Shown piece by piece: positions 43,137 to 52,687 of a DNA stretch of 64,000 nt. The notes beneath the pieces were generated by a model, which did not search any database, had not been told where the DNA came from, and saw nothing but the letters and a program-made list of their open reading frames with translations. The stretch is from the NCBI GenBank assembly GCA_965243105.1, contig CBDEUC010000002.1, positions 310,001 through 374,000 of the forward strand. The letters are read 5' to 3'. Position 1 is the stretch's first letter. Every line of letters begins with the position of its first letter. Source of the stretch: WLWS01 sp965243105 (GTDB lineage: Bacteria > Pseudomonadota > Gammaproteobacteria > Eutrophobiales > Eutrophobiaceae). A program made the position numbers and the translations under genes.

Positions 43137-43970
43137 ATGAGTGGAAAAGAGATTGAAAAGCATTATCGGCAGGACGGTGGCCTGCTGCATAAAATTGAGT
43201 CTGCCCTGGCGCTGGCCGGGAAGAATCCGGAGCGGCTCGATCCTAAAGATATATCATCAGTCGATGAATTTCATACCGGCGGCCGTGAAGCTACTGCAAA
43301 CATGGTGGCAAGCCTGGATATCAAGCCGGCACAGCATGTTCTCGACATCGGCTGTGGCATTGGGGGCACTGCGCGATACCTGGTAAGTCAATATGATTGC
43401 CGGGTAACGGGAGTCGACCTGACCGCGGAATTCATTGAAACAGGTAACAGCCTGTGTGAGAAAACCGGGTTGTCAGGGGATATCAGGCTTATCCAGGCAA
43501 GTGCGCTTGATACGGGCTTGCCTGCTGGTTCTTTTGATGCTGCCTGCATGCTACACGTGGGGATGAATATAGAGGATAAGCAGGCGTTGTTTAACGAGGC
43601 GTTCCGGCTGCTGAAGCCCGCCGGGAAAATCGCGGTTTACGACGTAATGCGCTGCAACGACGAAGAACTGGATTACCCGGTTCCCTGGGCGACCAGTGAC
43701 GCAACCAGTTTTCCTGCGAAGCCCGCAGAGTACAGGCGAGCGTTGGAGCTTGCGGGATTTACGATCTTGCACGAGATTGATCGCACCGAGTTTGCACTGG
43801 ATTTCATGGCGCGATTAAAAAAGCACCAGGAAAGTGCAGGAAAACCGGCCGGACCCGGGTTGCAGCTACTCATGGGAGAAAATGCCGCGCAAAAAGTAAA
43901 AAACATGGTGGGAATGGTGCAGCGCGGTACCCTTGCGCCGCTGGAGATACTTGCCCGGAAAAATACCTGA
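43137..43970 (+). CDS. SAM-dependent methyltransferase (UbiE/small-molecule N-methyltransferase type)
   Basis: 277 residues. Class I fold with motif I VLDIGCGIGGTARYLV (68-83), an acidic residue after beta-2 (VTGVDLTAEFIE) and motif LKPAGKIAVYDVMR. The N-terminal DEFHTGGREATANM recalls small-molecule N- or O-methyltransferases such as glycine/sarcosine or ubiquinone-type enzymes. Substrate unknown. Convergent with ettA. Confidence 0.85.
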   Translation: MSGKEIEKHYRQDGGLLHKIESALALAGKNPERLDPKDISSVDEFHTGGREATANMVASLDIKPAQHVLDIGCGIGGTARYLVSQYDCRVTGVDLTAEFIETGNSLCEKTGLSGDIRLIQASALDTGLPAGSFDAACMLHVGMNIEDKQALFNEAFRLLKPAGKIAVYDVMRCNDEELDYPVPWATSDATSFPAKPAEYRRALELAGFTILHEIDRTEFALDFMARLKKHQESAGKPAGPGLQLLMGENAAQKVKNMVGMVQRGTLAPLEILARKNT

Positions 43971-43993
43971 AGCCTGCTGGCCAGGCTATTTTT
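43971..43993 (+). terminator. Weak terminator-like hairpin after the methyltransferase
   Basis: Stem AGCCTG/CAGGCT, loop CTGGC, then five T. It overlaps the convergent ettA stop region, so it could serve both strands. Confidence 0.4.
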
Positions 43994-45650
43994 CAAGCTT
44001 CCTGTATTTCATGCGGTGTGGTTGTGCATCGCTTCCCTTTCTTCGCAGCAGATCTTCGTGGTAATCATTAAAATTTCCTTCCAGGAAAACCACTTCACTT
44101 TCGCCCTCAAAAGCCAGGATATGCGTGGCGATACGATCAAGGAACCAGCGATCGTGGGAAATAATCATCGCGCAACCCGGAAAAGCGAGCAGCGCTTCCT
44201 CCAGCGCCCGCAGTGTCTCCACGTCAAGATCATTTGAAGGTTCGTCCAGTAGCAGCACATTGGCTCCCTGCTTGAGAGTGTTTGCCAGGTGTAGGCGGCC
44301 TCTCTCCCCACCTGACAGGTCGCCAACTCTTTTTTGCTGGTCGGTCCCTTTAAAATTAAAACGTCCGACGTAAGCGCGTGAACTGATTTCATAATTGCCA
44401 ATCAGCAGGTTATCCAGTCCATCAGAGATGGCTTCCCATACAGATTTATCATCATCAAGTGACTCCCTTGTCTGTTCTACAAATCCAATGTCCGCAGTTT
44501 CGCCAATACGTATATCCCCCTTATCGGGTTTCTCAGCCCCGGCGATCATTCGAAAAAGGGTCGACTTACCAGCACCGTTGCCCCCAATGACACCGACAAC
44601 TGCTCCCTGCGGAACCTGGAATGACAGGTTTTCAAAGAGTGTCTTTCCCTCAAAGCTCTTGCCGACATCATTAAACTCAATGACAAGTTCTCCCAGGCGT
44701 TGACCCGGGGGGATATATATCTCGTTTGTTTCACTTCGCTGTTGAAACTCCCTCGAGTTCATTTCCTCAAAACGTGCAAGGCGGGCCTTGTTTTTTGCGT
44801 GTCGTCCCTTGGGGTTGGTCCGAGTCCATTCCAGCTCCTGCTTGATGGCTTTCTGCCGGGCAGACTCGGCTTTTTCCTCGTGAGCAAGCCGCTGTTCCTT
44901 GTTTTCCAACCACTGTGAATAGTTGCCTTCAAAGGGAATACCTTCGCCACGGTCCAGTTCAAGGATCCACCCTGCAACATTATCGAGAAAATAACGATCG
45001 TGAGTGACGGCTACAACAGTTCCAGGAAAGTCGGCGAGAAATCTTTCCAGCCAGAACACCGACTCGGCATCAAGATGGTTTGTTGGTTCATCCAGTAACA
45101 GCATGTCAGGACGGGATAGCAGCAAGCGACACAGGGCTACCCGACGTTTTTCCCCTCCCGACAGGTGTTCAACATTGGCGTCCCACGGTGGAAGTCGAAG
45201 AGCATCAGCGGCTCTCTCAAGCGTATTTTCAAGGTTGTCTGCATCCCAGGCCTGGATAACACTTTCAAGCTGTTCCTGTTTTTTTCCGAGGGCATCGTAG
45301 TCTGCATCCTCGTCGGCATAAGCGGCATATACCGTTTCAAGTTCTGCCAGTGCATCCAGCGGCTCACGTAAACCGTCCTCTACATTGCCACGAACATCTT
45401 TTTCCGGATCAAGAGCGGGTTCCTGTGGAAGGTATCCCACCTTGATATCTGGCATTGGGCGCGCTTCACCGAGGATGTCGGTATCGATACCCGCCATAAT
45501 CTTCAATAGCGTCGATTTACCTGCTCCATTCAGTCCAAGGACACCAATTTTTGCTCCCGGAAAAAATGACAGGTAAATATCTTTGAGGATCTGCCGTTTG
45601 GGAGGAACAATCTTCCCAACGCCGTTCATGGTAAAAACGTATTGCGCCAT
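43986..45650 (-). CDS. ettA: Energy-dependent translational throttle EttA (ABC-F)
   Basis: 554 residues, two ABC domains. Seen: Walker A LNGAGKSTL and GGNGAGKSTLFR, signatures HLSGGEKRRV and DLSGGERGRLHL, Walker B LLLDEPTNHLDAES and LLLDEPSNDLDVETL, and the linker WTRTNPKGRHAKNKARLARFEE typical of EttA. Binds the ribosomal E site and gates elongation by ATP level. Divergent from the MATE gene, 74 bases. Confidence 0.96.
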   Translation of the reverse strand: MAQYVFTMNGVGKIVPPKRQILKDIYLSFFPGAKIGVLGLNGAGKSTLLKIMAGIDTDILGEARPMPDIKVGYLPQEPALDPEKDVRGNVEDGLREPLDALAELETVYAAYADEDADYDALGKKQEQLESVIQAWDADNLENTLERAADALRLPPWDANVEHLSGGEKRRVALCRLLLSRPDMLLLDEPTNHLDAESVFWLERFLADFPGTVVAVTHDRYFLDNVAGWILELDRGEGIPFEGNYSQWLENKEQRLAHEEKAESARQKAIKQELEWTRTNPKGRHAKNKARLARFEEMNSREFQQRSETNEIYIPPGQRLGELVIEFNDVGKSFEGKTLFENLSFQVPQGAVVGVIGGNGAGKSTLFRMIAGAEKPDKGDIRIGETADIGFVEQTRESLDDDKSVWEAISDGLDNLLIGNYEISSRAYVGRFNFKGTDQQKRVGDLSGGERGRLHLANTLKQGANVLLLDEPSNDLDVETLRALEEALLAFPGCAMIISHDRWFLDRIATHILAFEGESEVVFLEGNFNDYHEDLLRRKGSDAQPHRMKYRKLEK

Positions 45651-45724
45651 TAACTTGCTCTTTCGTGTAATAGTGAAAAAGGGGCGTTATTCTATACGAA
45701 AAATGTCGCAAAGAGCACGGAGAC

Positions 45725-47200
45725 TTGCTGCAGGTTTATCTGGCTTGCATAGCTGGCGGTGAAGATGTTAGAAGGTATGAGTTTACTTATCTATACGACA
45801 GGGCGAGAGCGATCGAAACCAGGGCAGAAAAACGCAGGCAAAGGATTACGACAGAGCCGATAGGGCCCTTGCTGACCCGTCTCACTATCCCCATGATACT
45901 GGCCATAGTTTCAATGATGCTGCTTGGCCTCGTTGATACCTTCTTCATCAGCTTGCTGGGTACAAAAGAGCTGGCGGCCGCCAGCTTCGTCATGCCGGTA
46001 TACATGTTCCTGGTAAACGTAGCGCTGGGCATGGGGATGGGTGTAAGTTCACTGACGTCCCGGCTCATCGGTGAGCAAAAACACACTGCGTGTGCCCGAT
46101 TTGTTACAGATTCACAGATCCTGTCATTACTGGTAATCGTTTGCACAGCAATAGCACTTTCATTACTTGTTGACCCCCTGTTCAGGGGGCTTGGTGCTAC
46201 CGAAGATGTCATGCCGCACATCAAGGGGTATATGAGTATCCTGCTGCCAGGCATTCCACTGGTTGTCCTGACCTTCATCACAAACAGTACATTCCGTGCT
46301 ATTGGTCATATCAAGGCATCAGCCATTCTTTCTACCCTGATGTCGTTGTTGAACCTGCTACTTGATCCGCTGTTTATTTTTGGTGCAGGTCCAATTGAGG
46401 GAATGGGAATGCCGGGGGCTGCTCTCGCAACCGTGGTTGCCGCGTCAATAAGCTGGATTGCCTGTTTCTATATCCTGGCATTTCACGAGAAACTGGTTGA
46501 TTTTCATATTCCAAGATTAACTGTGTTGATAGAAAACTGGAAAAACCTGATGGAGATAGCGATACCGGCGATTGGTGCGAATATCATGACACCCGTGGCG
46601 GCCGGTATAGTAACCGCCATGATCGCACGTTATGGGGCCGAGGCCGTGGCCGGCTTCGGAGTGGGTGCGCGTATAGAGGCAATGAGTCTTCTTATCACCT
46701 ACGCCCTGTCATCAACACTGCCCATGTTTATCGGGCAAAACATCGGTGCTGGCAGGACCGACAGGGCATACGCTGCCCTGATGATGTGTCTTCGTTTTGT
46801 GCTGGTATTCCAGGTCGCCGTATATTTATGCCTGCTGCTTTTTATTCCCCTGATCACAAGTACCTTCTCCAGCAATCCACTGGTTATCAGGGTCATTGAG
46901 AATTACCTCTGGTTTGTTCCGGTCAGTTACAGCGCTCACGCGGTTGTTATACTTGTCATGGTGTCCCTGAACGTGATGAAACGTCCGCGTATAGCCCTGC
47001 AGCTTACATTCCTGAGACTCATGCTGCTTTATGTTCCACTGGCCTATGCGGGTTCGGTTTTTTGGGAGATTAAAGGTCTTTTTATAGGTGCGGCGCTGGG
47101 AAATTTTATCGCAGGGTATATCGCATATAGAAAAGTAGCCCGGGTATGCGAGGAAATCGGGTTGGGACCGGGGCAAAGTCAGCTGGGAAATTCAGCCTGA
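45725..47200 (+). CDS. MATE-family multidrug/cation efflux transporter
   Basis: 491 residues with 12 membrane helices of the MATE fold: GPLLTRLTIPMILAIVSMMLLGLVDTFF, GMGMGVSSLTSRLIGE, LPGIPLVVLTFITNSTFRAIGH, GMGMPGAALATVVA and MIARYGAEAVAGFGVGARIE. Exports organic cations or drugs in exchange for Na+ or H+. The start is uncertain: a TTG at 45725 is the first possible codon, no ATG or GTG occurs in the first 55 codons, and ribosome-binding is poor, so the true N-terminus may lie further in. ATGs at 45765 and 45777 are in another frame. Confidence 0.88.
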   Translation: MLQVYLACIAGGEDVRRYEFTYLYDRARAIETRAEKRRQRITTEPIGPLLTRLTIPMILAIVSMMLLGLVDTFFISLLGTKELAAASFVMPVYMFLVNVALGMGMGVSSLTSRLIGEQKHTACARFVTDSQILSLLVIVCTAIALSLLVDPLFRGLGATEDVMPHIKGYMSILLPGIPLVVLTFITNSTFRAIGHIKASAILSTLMSLLNLLLDPLFIFGAGPIEGMGMPGAALATVVAASISWIACFYILAFHEKLVDFHIPRLTVLIENWKNLMEIAIPAIGANIMTPVAAGIVTAMIARYGAEAVAGFGVGARIEAMSLLITYALSSTLPMFIGQNIGAGRTDRAYAALMMCLRFVLVFQVAVYLCLLLFIPLITSTFSSNPLVIRVIENYLWFVPVSYSAHAVVILVMVSLNVMKRPRIALQLTFLRLMLLYVPLAYAGSVFWEIKGLFIGAALGNFIAGYIAYRKVARVCEEIGLGPGQSQLGNSA

Positions 47201-47215
47201 AAAAGACCTGTGCCC

Positions 47216-47482
47216 TTACCTTAACTGGCTGTCCTTACTGCCACGCCTGTTAAAAGAAGTCTCTATTTCAGCCTGTTCTTCAAGTTCACTCTGGCACTGG
47301 ACACAGAATCGAACCCCCGGGATGGCTTGTCGACGAGCTTCGGGAATGGCGGCATCACATTCTTCGCAATTTTCAAGGCTTTTACCTCCGCCCAGCTGCT
47401 GGCGTGCCAGTTCAACAGCTTCTTCAATGCTCGCTTCGATTTGTTCGTTTACCGCCCCTTCACGGGCCCATCCACCTGCCAT
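47216..47482 (-). CDS. DksA/TraR-type C4 zinc finger protein, YbiI-like
   Basis: 88 residues. The four-Cys zinc finger (C39, C42, C60, C63) sits in NCEECDAAIPEARRQAIPGVRFCVQCQ, and the tail NRRGSKDSQLR is characteristic of YbiI. No coiled-coil tip as in full DksA, so a role on RNA polymerase is uncertain. Convergent with the MATE gene; 55 bases from the AtoE gene. Confidence 0.92.
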   Translation of the reverse strand: MAGGWAREGAVNEQIEASIEEAVELARQQLGGGKSLENCEECDAAIPEARRQAIPGVRFCVQCQSELEEQAEIETSFNRRGSKDSQLR

Positions 47483-47537
47483 AGTCCTCTCCAGTTAATT
47501 TGCGCGTCCCTGTAGAACCTGCCGACTATTATTGTGT

Positions 47538-48893
47538 TTAAAGCAAAAAAAGCAGTCCAGCGCCGAATATAAAAAATGTCAGCAGGAATACCATGAAAGT
47601 ATAGCCCATGATCTGTCTCAGGTGCAGGCCGGCAATTGCAAGGATAGGGATCGTCCAGAACGGTTGTATCATGTTTGTCCACTGGTCGCCGTAGGCGACT
47701 GCAAGGACGATGAGTCTTGATTCAACACCGAGATTTGCTGCTGCCTCAAGGAATATTGGCCCCTGGATTACCCACTGGCCACCTCCCGAGGGAATAAACA
47801 TGTTTATAAGGCCACCGGATAGAAAAGCGAAAAAGGGCAGTGTCTGGGCCGTGGATACTTGCGTAAAAAAGCTGGAAATGACGCTAACAAGACCACTCCC
47901 TTTCATAATGCCAAGTATCCCGGCGTAGAATGGGTACTGCAGCAGTATCAATGCTACCGGTCCACTGCCATTAACCAGCAACTTGAGATAATGAACCGGT
48001 GAATTGGCGAGCACCAGTCCAAGGCCAAGGAAGGACCAGATAACGATGTTCAGGTTTAGTGCAAAACCATTTTTCGAAAACCAGGTTGCAAGGTAAAGCA
48101 ACAGTAACAGGCCAATGCTGATGTTAATACCACGCATGCCATCGAGTTTTTCGGCGAGTGACATTTTACTTTCACCGGATGAATGATCCGCGATGGTCGA
48201 GTCTTTATGTTCCTGCAGTATTGCCAGGTCTACCTCAATGACATCCTCATCCCGGGGCTTAAGCAATGCGCAGCACAGGGCAGTGGCGAAGACGGTAAAA
48301 AGTGCCAGGGCAATATTCTCGACCCTGAGCATGGTTTCTGTGACAGGAAGTATACCCATCATGTCCTCTACAGGATGACCGGGAGTGGCCACGGAGAGTG
48401 TTGCCGAGCCACTGTAGCCCATATGCCAGACAACCATTCCGGAGTATGCCGCCGCCACCAGGAGAGGGTAGTGGATTTTTAACCCTTTGAGCTGGCACTG
48501 GAGTGCTATTTGCCTGGCCAGTATCCCTCCTGCAACCAGGCAAAGGGACCAGGCAACCAGGCTACACAACCCGGTTAACACTGCGATGAGCGAATAAGCC
48601 TGGAACTGCGTTGAGGGAATAGAAGCGCAGCGAACCAGTATTTTCTGTACAATTTCGGTGTGGGCGAGTGCATGCGCACCAATTAATGCAAGGCAAATCT
48701 GGGTGGTAAAGGTAAAAAGGCCGGGCAAGCCGTCACCCCAGGCAAGAATGGTATCGGCAGGTGTCGAGTCGGTCATGCCGATAGCAAGAATGATCGTCAG
48801 GAAGGTCAATAACGCGGCAAATACGAAGGGATCAGGATAGTAACGTTCTACAAGGACGACAAATGGCCGAACAATTAACTGGGTGAGCTTCAT
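47538..48893 (-). CDS. atoE: Short-chain fatty acid transporter AtoE family
   Basis: 451 residues, about 11 membrane helices. Opening RYYPDPFVFAALLTFLTIILA, LVAAAYSGMVVWHMGYSGSATLSVATPGHP and GGLINMFIPSGGGQWVIQGPI match the AtoE/TIGR00366 family, which takes up short-chain fatty acids. Divergent from the AEC carrier (89 bases). No acetoacetate-CoA transferase is nearby, so substrate is inferred from family only. Confidence 0.9.
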   Translation of the reverse strand: MKLTQLIVRPFVVLVERYYPDPFVFAALLTFLTIILAIGMTDSTPADTILAWGDGLPGLFTFTTQICLALIGAHALAHTEIVQKILVRCASIPSTQFQAYSLIAVLTGLCSLVAWSLCLVAGGILARQIALQCQLKGLKIHYPLLVAAAYSGMVVWHMGYSGSATLSVATPGHPVEDMMGILPVTETMLRVENIALALFTVFATALCCALLKPRDEDVIEVDLAILQEHKDSTIADHSSGESKMSLAEKLDGMRGINISIGLLLLLYLATWFSKNGFALNLNIVIWSFLGLGLVLANSPVHYLKLLVNGSGPVALILLQYPFYAGILGIMKGSGLVSVISSFFTQVSTAQTLPFFAFLSGGLINMFIPSGGGQWVIQGPIFLEAAANLGVESRLIVLAVAYGDQWTNMIQPFWTIPILAIAGLHLRQIMGYTFMVFLLTFFIFGAGLLFLL

Positions 48894-48982
48894 CTTATTC
48901 TCAACGCTGTTTCATCAAGTACCATGTAAGGAACAATTTCGATCCTTATCGCGTTCAATAATTTAACAATAATAAGAGAAAA

Positions 48983-49897
48983 ATGCTGGAAATATACCTG
49001 AGCCTGTTGCCTGTATTTGGCTGGTTTCTTCTTGGTGCCATGCCCAGGCAACTTGGATGGGTTAAGCAGGTCCATGGAGAAAAACTGTTAAAATTCATGT
49101 TTTTCGTGACACTACCGGTACTTATTTTTGTCAAGATTACCGGGGCAGAAATCGGCATGTCCCAGTTGTACCTGCCTTTTTTCAACATAGTTATCAATCT
49201 TTGCTGCTTGTCAATAATGTTCCTTTGGGTTCGTGGAAAAAATATCGACCGACCCATCCTGGGCGTGATGCTCGTATCAAGCGCTATCACAAATAATTTT
49301 TTCGCTTTTCCATTTATTCATCCGGTTCTTGGTGATGATGTCCTGGCCAATGCGATTATCTTTGATCTTGGCAATGCAATATCTACCTTGACGCTCGCTT
49401 ACATTATCGCCTTCACCTATGGCCCGGAGGAGTTAAAGCTCAGGAACATGGTGGCAAATATCTTCAAGTTGCCGGCAATGTGGGCTTTAATCGCAGCCTT
49501 GATTTTTAAAATCAATGATCTGGTATTGCCGCCTCCATGGGCGAGCGTGCTTGAGAGATTTGGCCTGCTCACCAATGTATTAATCCTGATTTCGCTTGGG
49601 ATCATGTTTAACCTGAAGATCAGGAGACCAAAATTGACATTCGCCGTTGTTTTTATTCGTATGCTGTGTGGGCTGCTTATTTCAATTGGCTGTGTAATGC
49701 TCTTCGAATTACAGGGAAGCATGGCAATGGTCGTGATTATTTGTGGCGCGGCGCCCATTGGCTTTAATGCATTAACTTATTCCTCTCTGGCCAGGCTGGA
49801 TATGGATTTCGCCTCCAGTACTGTGTCCGCGTCAATCCTCGCAGGGCTGTTTACAATTCCCGCCTTGATGTATATTTTAAAAAATATCTACGGCTAA
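48983..49897 (+). CDS. AEC-family (auxin efflux carrier) transporter
   Basis: 304 residues with 10 membrane helices. Family features: LLGAMPRQLGWVKQVHGEKLLKFMFFVTLPVLIFVKI and the conserved C-terminal GAAPIGFNALTYSSLARLDMDFASSTVSASILAG. Bacterial members move malonate, malate or similar acids; substrate unknown. Followed after 31 bases by ppiA, possibly in one transcript. Confidence 0.88.
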   Translation: MLEIYLSLLPVFGWFLLGAMPRQLGWVKQVHGEKLLKFMFFVTLPVLIFVKITGAEIGMSQLYLPFFNIVINLCCLSIMFLWVRGKNIDRPILGVMLVSSAITNNFFAFPFIHPVLGDDVLANAIIFDLGNAISTLTLAYIIAFTYGPEELKLRNMVANIFKLPAMWALIAALIFKINDLVLPPPWASVLERFGLLTNVLILISLGIMFNLKIRRPKLTFAVVFIRMLCGLLISIGCVMLFELQGSMAMVVIICGAAPIGFNALTYSSLARLDMDFASSTVSASILAGLFTIPALMYILKNIYG

Positions 49898-49928
49898 ACG
49901 ACACAAAAGCGCTTTCGAGACGACGATT

Positions 49929-50516
49929 ATGAATACTCCAGGAAAATTATTTTCGCTTGTGCTGATTCTCATGCTTGCGTTCGCTCCGGCAAGTCTGCCA
50001 GCAGCGGATCGTGATGCGCATATTGCTATTGATACGAAATTTGGAACAATTGAAATAAAGTTGCTTCCCTATGCAGCCCCCGGGCATGTGAAAAACTTCA
50101 TACACCTGACCAAGCTCGGATTTTATGACGGCACGTTATTCCACAGGGTTATCCCGGGGTTTATGGTGCAAGGTGGTGACCCAAATACCAGGACTGGAAA
50201 GAAATCAAGCTACGGGCAAGGCGGTCCTGGCTACAATATAAAAGCGGAATTCAATAACCAGCCACATATTCGAGGAGTCGTATCCATGGCCAGGGGGCAG
50301 GATATCAATAGTGCAGGTTCACAGTTTTTTATAGTGACAAAGAGCTCACGGTTTCTTGACAAGAAATATACCGTGTTTGGCCGTGTCACCAAGGGTATGC
50401 ACGTGGCAGACAAGATTTCCTCACAGAAACGTGACCGAAATGACGTTCCCAAGGAGAGGATTGAAATGAGGGTCAGGGTGCTCGATGATTCTGTGCTGAA
50501 CAAGATCCAGGATTGA
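49929..50516 (+). CDS. ppiA: Periplasmic cyclophilin-type peptidyl-prolyl isomerase
   Basis: 195 residues. Signal peptide ending near ASLPAADRD, then the cyclophilin domain: TIEIKLLPYAAPGHVKNFIHL, FYDGTLFHRVIPGFMVQGGDP, RGVVSMARGQDINSAGSQFFIV and KYTVFGRVTKGM. The catalytic Arg (FHRVI) and Gln (QFF) are present. Acts on Pro bonds during folding of exported proteins. Confidence 0.93.
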   Translation: MNTPGKLFSLVLILMLAFAPASLPAADRDAHIAIDTKFGTIEIKLLPYAAPGHVKNFIHLTKLGFYDGTLFHRVIPGFMVQGGDPNTRTGKKSSYGQGGPGYNIKAEFNNQPHIRGVVSMARGQDINSAGSQFFIVTKSSRFLDKKYTVFGRVTKGMHVADKISSQKRDRNDVPKERIEMRVRVLDDSVLNKIQD

Positions 50517-50575
50517 ACTGAAACCGGGTATTGACCCCGGAACCTTGACCAGGCAACACTTTCGAACCAGGTAAT

Positions 50576-51151
50576 CTACTCTTCGAAAAGGCTCAAAAAC
50601 TCTCCATAACCTTCCTCTGCCAGCTTATCCCTGGGAATAAATCTAAGCGAAGCGGAGTTGATGCAATAACGAAGCCCGGTAGGAGCAGGGCCGTCATCAA
50701 AAACGTGACCCAGGTGCGAATCAGCTAGTTTGCTTCTAAGTTCTGTCCTTGTGTAGAACAATTTCTTGTCCGCCCTGGTTGTAAGTACGTTGCTCTTGAT
50801 AGGCTGGTAAAAACTGGGCCAGCCTGTTCCGGATTTGTACTTGTGCGTGGAGCTAAACAGTGGCTCGCCGGAAACAATATCAACATAAATACCGGCTTTC
50901 TTGTTGTCCCAGTACTCATTGGAAAAAGGCCTCTCGGTTCCATCTTCCTGGGTTATTTCGTACTGTAGCCTGGTGAGTCGCTGCCGTAATACATCATCGC
51001 CCGGTTTCTTGTAACCTGAGCCTGCCTCGACCCAGCTGTTCTCGACGGCTGGCTCAGCGCTGGCAGTTGTGTTGTCGTTGCTGAGTTCTGCGAAAAGAGA
51101 TGTCGCTACCAGGCTCCCGGCTATTAATACACTTATATATGTTTTATTCAT
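50576..51151 (-). CDS. msrB: Secreted peptide-methionine (R)-S-oxide reductase without zinc site
   Basis: 191 residues with signal peptide MNKTYISVLIAGSLVATSLFA. MsrB motifs: GTERPFSNEYWD (71-82), SGTGWPSFYQP (107-117), SHLGHVFDDGP and the catalytic Cys163 in RYCINSASLRF. Neither CxxC zinc pair of most MsrB proteins is present, and the resolving Cys of GCGWPSF is Thr109. Regeneration must use another thiol or a partner. ATG 51151 is preferred over 51166 for a clean signal peptide. Repairs oxidised Met outside the cytoplasm. Confidence 0.9.
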   Translation of the reverse strand: MNKTYISVLIAGSLVATSLFAELSNDNTTASAEPAVENSWVEAGSGYKKPGDDVLRQRLTRLQYEITQEDGTERPFSNEYWDNKKAGIYVDIVSGEPLFSSTHKYKSGTGWPSFYQPIKSNVLTTRADKKLFYTRTELRSKLADSHLGHVFDDGPAPTGLRYCINSASLRFIPRDKLAEEGYGEFLSLFEE

Positions 51152-51290
51152 TTTCACTGCTACCATTCACTTAATATGCACATCAGTCAGACAGTGTAAT
51201 TATGGACAGGTTCCGGGTAATCACAATAAAAAAACATCAAAAAAATCACTGGATTGCCAAACCTTGTACCTGGCAATCTCCGGGTAAACA

Positions 51291-52106
51291 ATGAATCATC
51301 AACTTGTACTGGGCTGTGGCTATCTGGGTCAAAGACTATTTCTTCGCCTTCGAGCCAGTGGCGCAGAAGCCACTATCACAAATCGAAGCGGTAATGTTCC
51401 TGCCTTATTACGTGGTGAAAGGGTGGAATGCTATGCCGTCGATTGTAGCGAGCCTCGTAGCTGGAGCTCATTGGATGTTTTTCGAAATCAAGAGGTGGAT
51501 ATCTACTGTCTTTACCCACCGAGCCAGGTTGACGTGGAGAAATTCAAAGAATTTGCCGAGTATCTTGCCGATCTAGGTACGCGTCGCCTCGTGATGTCTT
51601 CCTCCACCGTGGTATATCCTTCGCAGGGAGAGGTAGTGGACGCGAATAGTGAGGTTAAGCTGGATGGAGCCAGGGCTGAAAGACAATTTCGGCTCGAGGA
51701 TATCGTACGCTCAATCAAAGCGGATGTGAAAATAGTCCGACTTGCAGGTCTGTACGGGCCGGGCCGCGTGATTGGCAAAAAAAGTATCATGAATGGAGAG
51801 CTTATCCGCGGTAGCGGCGATTCCTGGCTAAACCTGGTTCACGTCGATGACGCTGCAGAACTGCTACTGAAGGTGATGAGTAGCGACAGGGCAGCCGATG
51901 TGGAGCTGGGTTGCGACGGCAGGCCCATAAGGAGAAGTGAATATTACCAGGAGCTGGCAGAGGCGCTCAATTGCCCGGTGCCGGTGTTTGAAGAGGCTGA
52001 AAATAATACTACAAGTGGACGGCGTTGCGACAATACACCTACTTGCCAGCGAACAGGATGGTCAGTTGAGCACGGCGACTACCGGGAGAATTTTTACTTC
52101 GACTAA
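51291..52106 (+). CDS. NAD(P)-binding epimerase/dehydratase-like protein (extended SDR, YeeZ type)
   Basis: 271 residues. Rossmann motif LVLGCGYLGQRLFLRL (5-20), SSSTVVYPSQGEVV with a Ser/Tyr-like active region, RLAGLYGPGR and NLVHVDDAA. Resembles YeeZ-like extended SDRs, whose function is unknown. The stop overlaps that of the convergent gene by 4 bases. Cytosolic. Confidence 0.82.
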   Translation: MNHQLVLGCGYLGQRLFLRLRASGAEATITNRSGNVPALLRGERVECYAVDCSEPRSWSSLDVFRNQEVDIYCLYPPSQVDVEKFKEFAEYLADLGTRRLVMSSSTVVYPSQGEVVDANSEVKLDGARAERQFRLEDIVRSIKADVKIVRLAGLYGPGRVIGKKSIMNGELIRGSGDSWLNLVHVDDAAELLLKVMSSDRAADVELGCDGRPIRRSEYYQELAEALNCPVPVFEEAENNTTSGRRCDNTPTCQRTGWSVEHGDYRENFYFD

Positions 52107-52687
52107 TACATTACAAGCTGTCTTACGTACTCGGTATGAGCCAGAACCTCTGTAATTTCGGCAGTGATTGATGCGCGTGTTTTTGCCATTAATGAGGGAT
52201 CGTCCCTGAGAAGTACCACCACGGTGGCAGGATGCACAAACAGGTCCTTGGCGTGGTAGCACTCGTTGGGAGCTAAGGGCAGGGCTCCGTCATGATGATA
52301 GTCCTGCTCCAGGGATTCATGACTTATGCTGTTAAGCCTGTTTTTAAGGGCGATTGATTTAGCAAGATACTCGTCACATTGCGGAAGCCTGAAGCGGGCG
52401 CTGTCAATGACAACCTCGGAGAGTGACATCAACTTCTCTGCCTGTTTCGCTATTTTTTCCCCTGAGCCAGGTTGCCCGGCGTATTGCACCAGTTTCTTTG
52501 CTTCAATTTCGTAGTTGGCGAGTAACACGGCTGATGTCTCAATTTTCTTCCTTAGCTCCTGCGAGTCCAGGGCTTGCCTTTTAACATTTTGTATTTCCTT
52601 TGTTGACATCTGCGTGCTGGCAGTTGAAACCGTGAAAAATAAGAGGGTAAACAACGCGGTACTGATTAGGGCAGTGAGTCTGAACAT
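52103..52687 (-). CDS. Hypothetical secreted helical protein
   Basis: 194 residues, not recognised. Signal peptide MFRLTALISTALFTLLFFTVSTAS, then a mostly helical body (QMSTKEIQNVKRQALDSQELRKKIETS) with two Cys (PQCDEYL, NECYHAKDLF) that may pair. AGGA precedes the start ATG 52687. No close neighbour on its strand; 161 bases to nnrU on the other side. Confidence 0.65.
   Translation of the reverse strand: MFRLTALISTALFTLLFFTVSTASTQMSTKEIQNVKRQALDSQELRKKIETSAVLLANYEIEAKKLVQYAGQPGSGEKIAKQAEKLMSLSEVVIDSARFRLPQCDEYLAKSIALKNRLNSISHESLEQDYHHDGALPLAPNECYHAKDLFVHPATVVVLLRDDPSLMAKTRASITAEITEVLAHTEYVRQLVMY

Noticed and set aside
45765..45863. ATG-started short frame before the MATE gene, considered as a frameshifted true start
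   Set aside because: It stops after 32 codons and reads as non-protein text; no single-base change clearly restores a family N-terminus.
50520..50545. Inverted repeat CCGGG..CCCGG between ppiA and msrB as a terminator
   Set aside because: No T-run on either strand.
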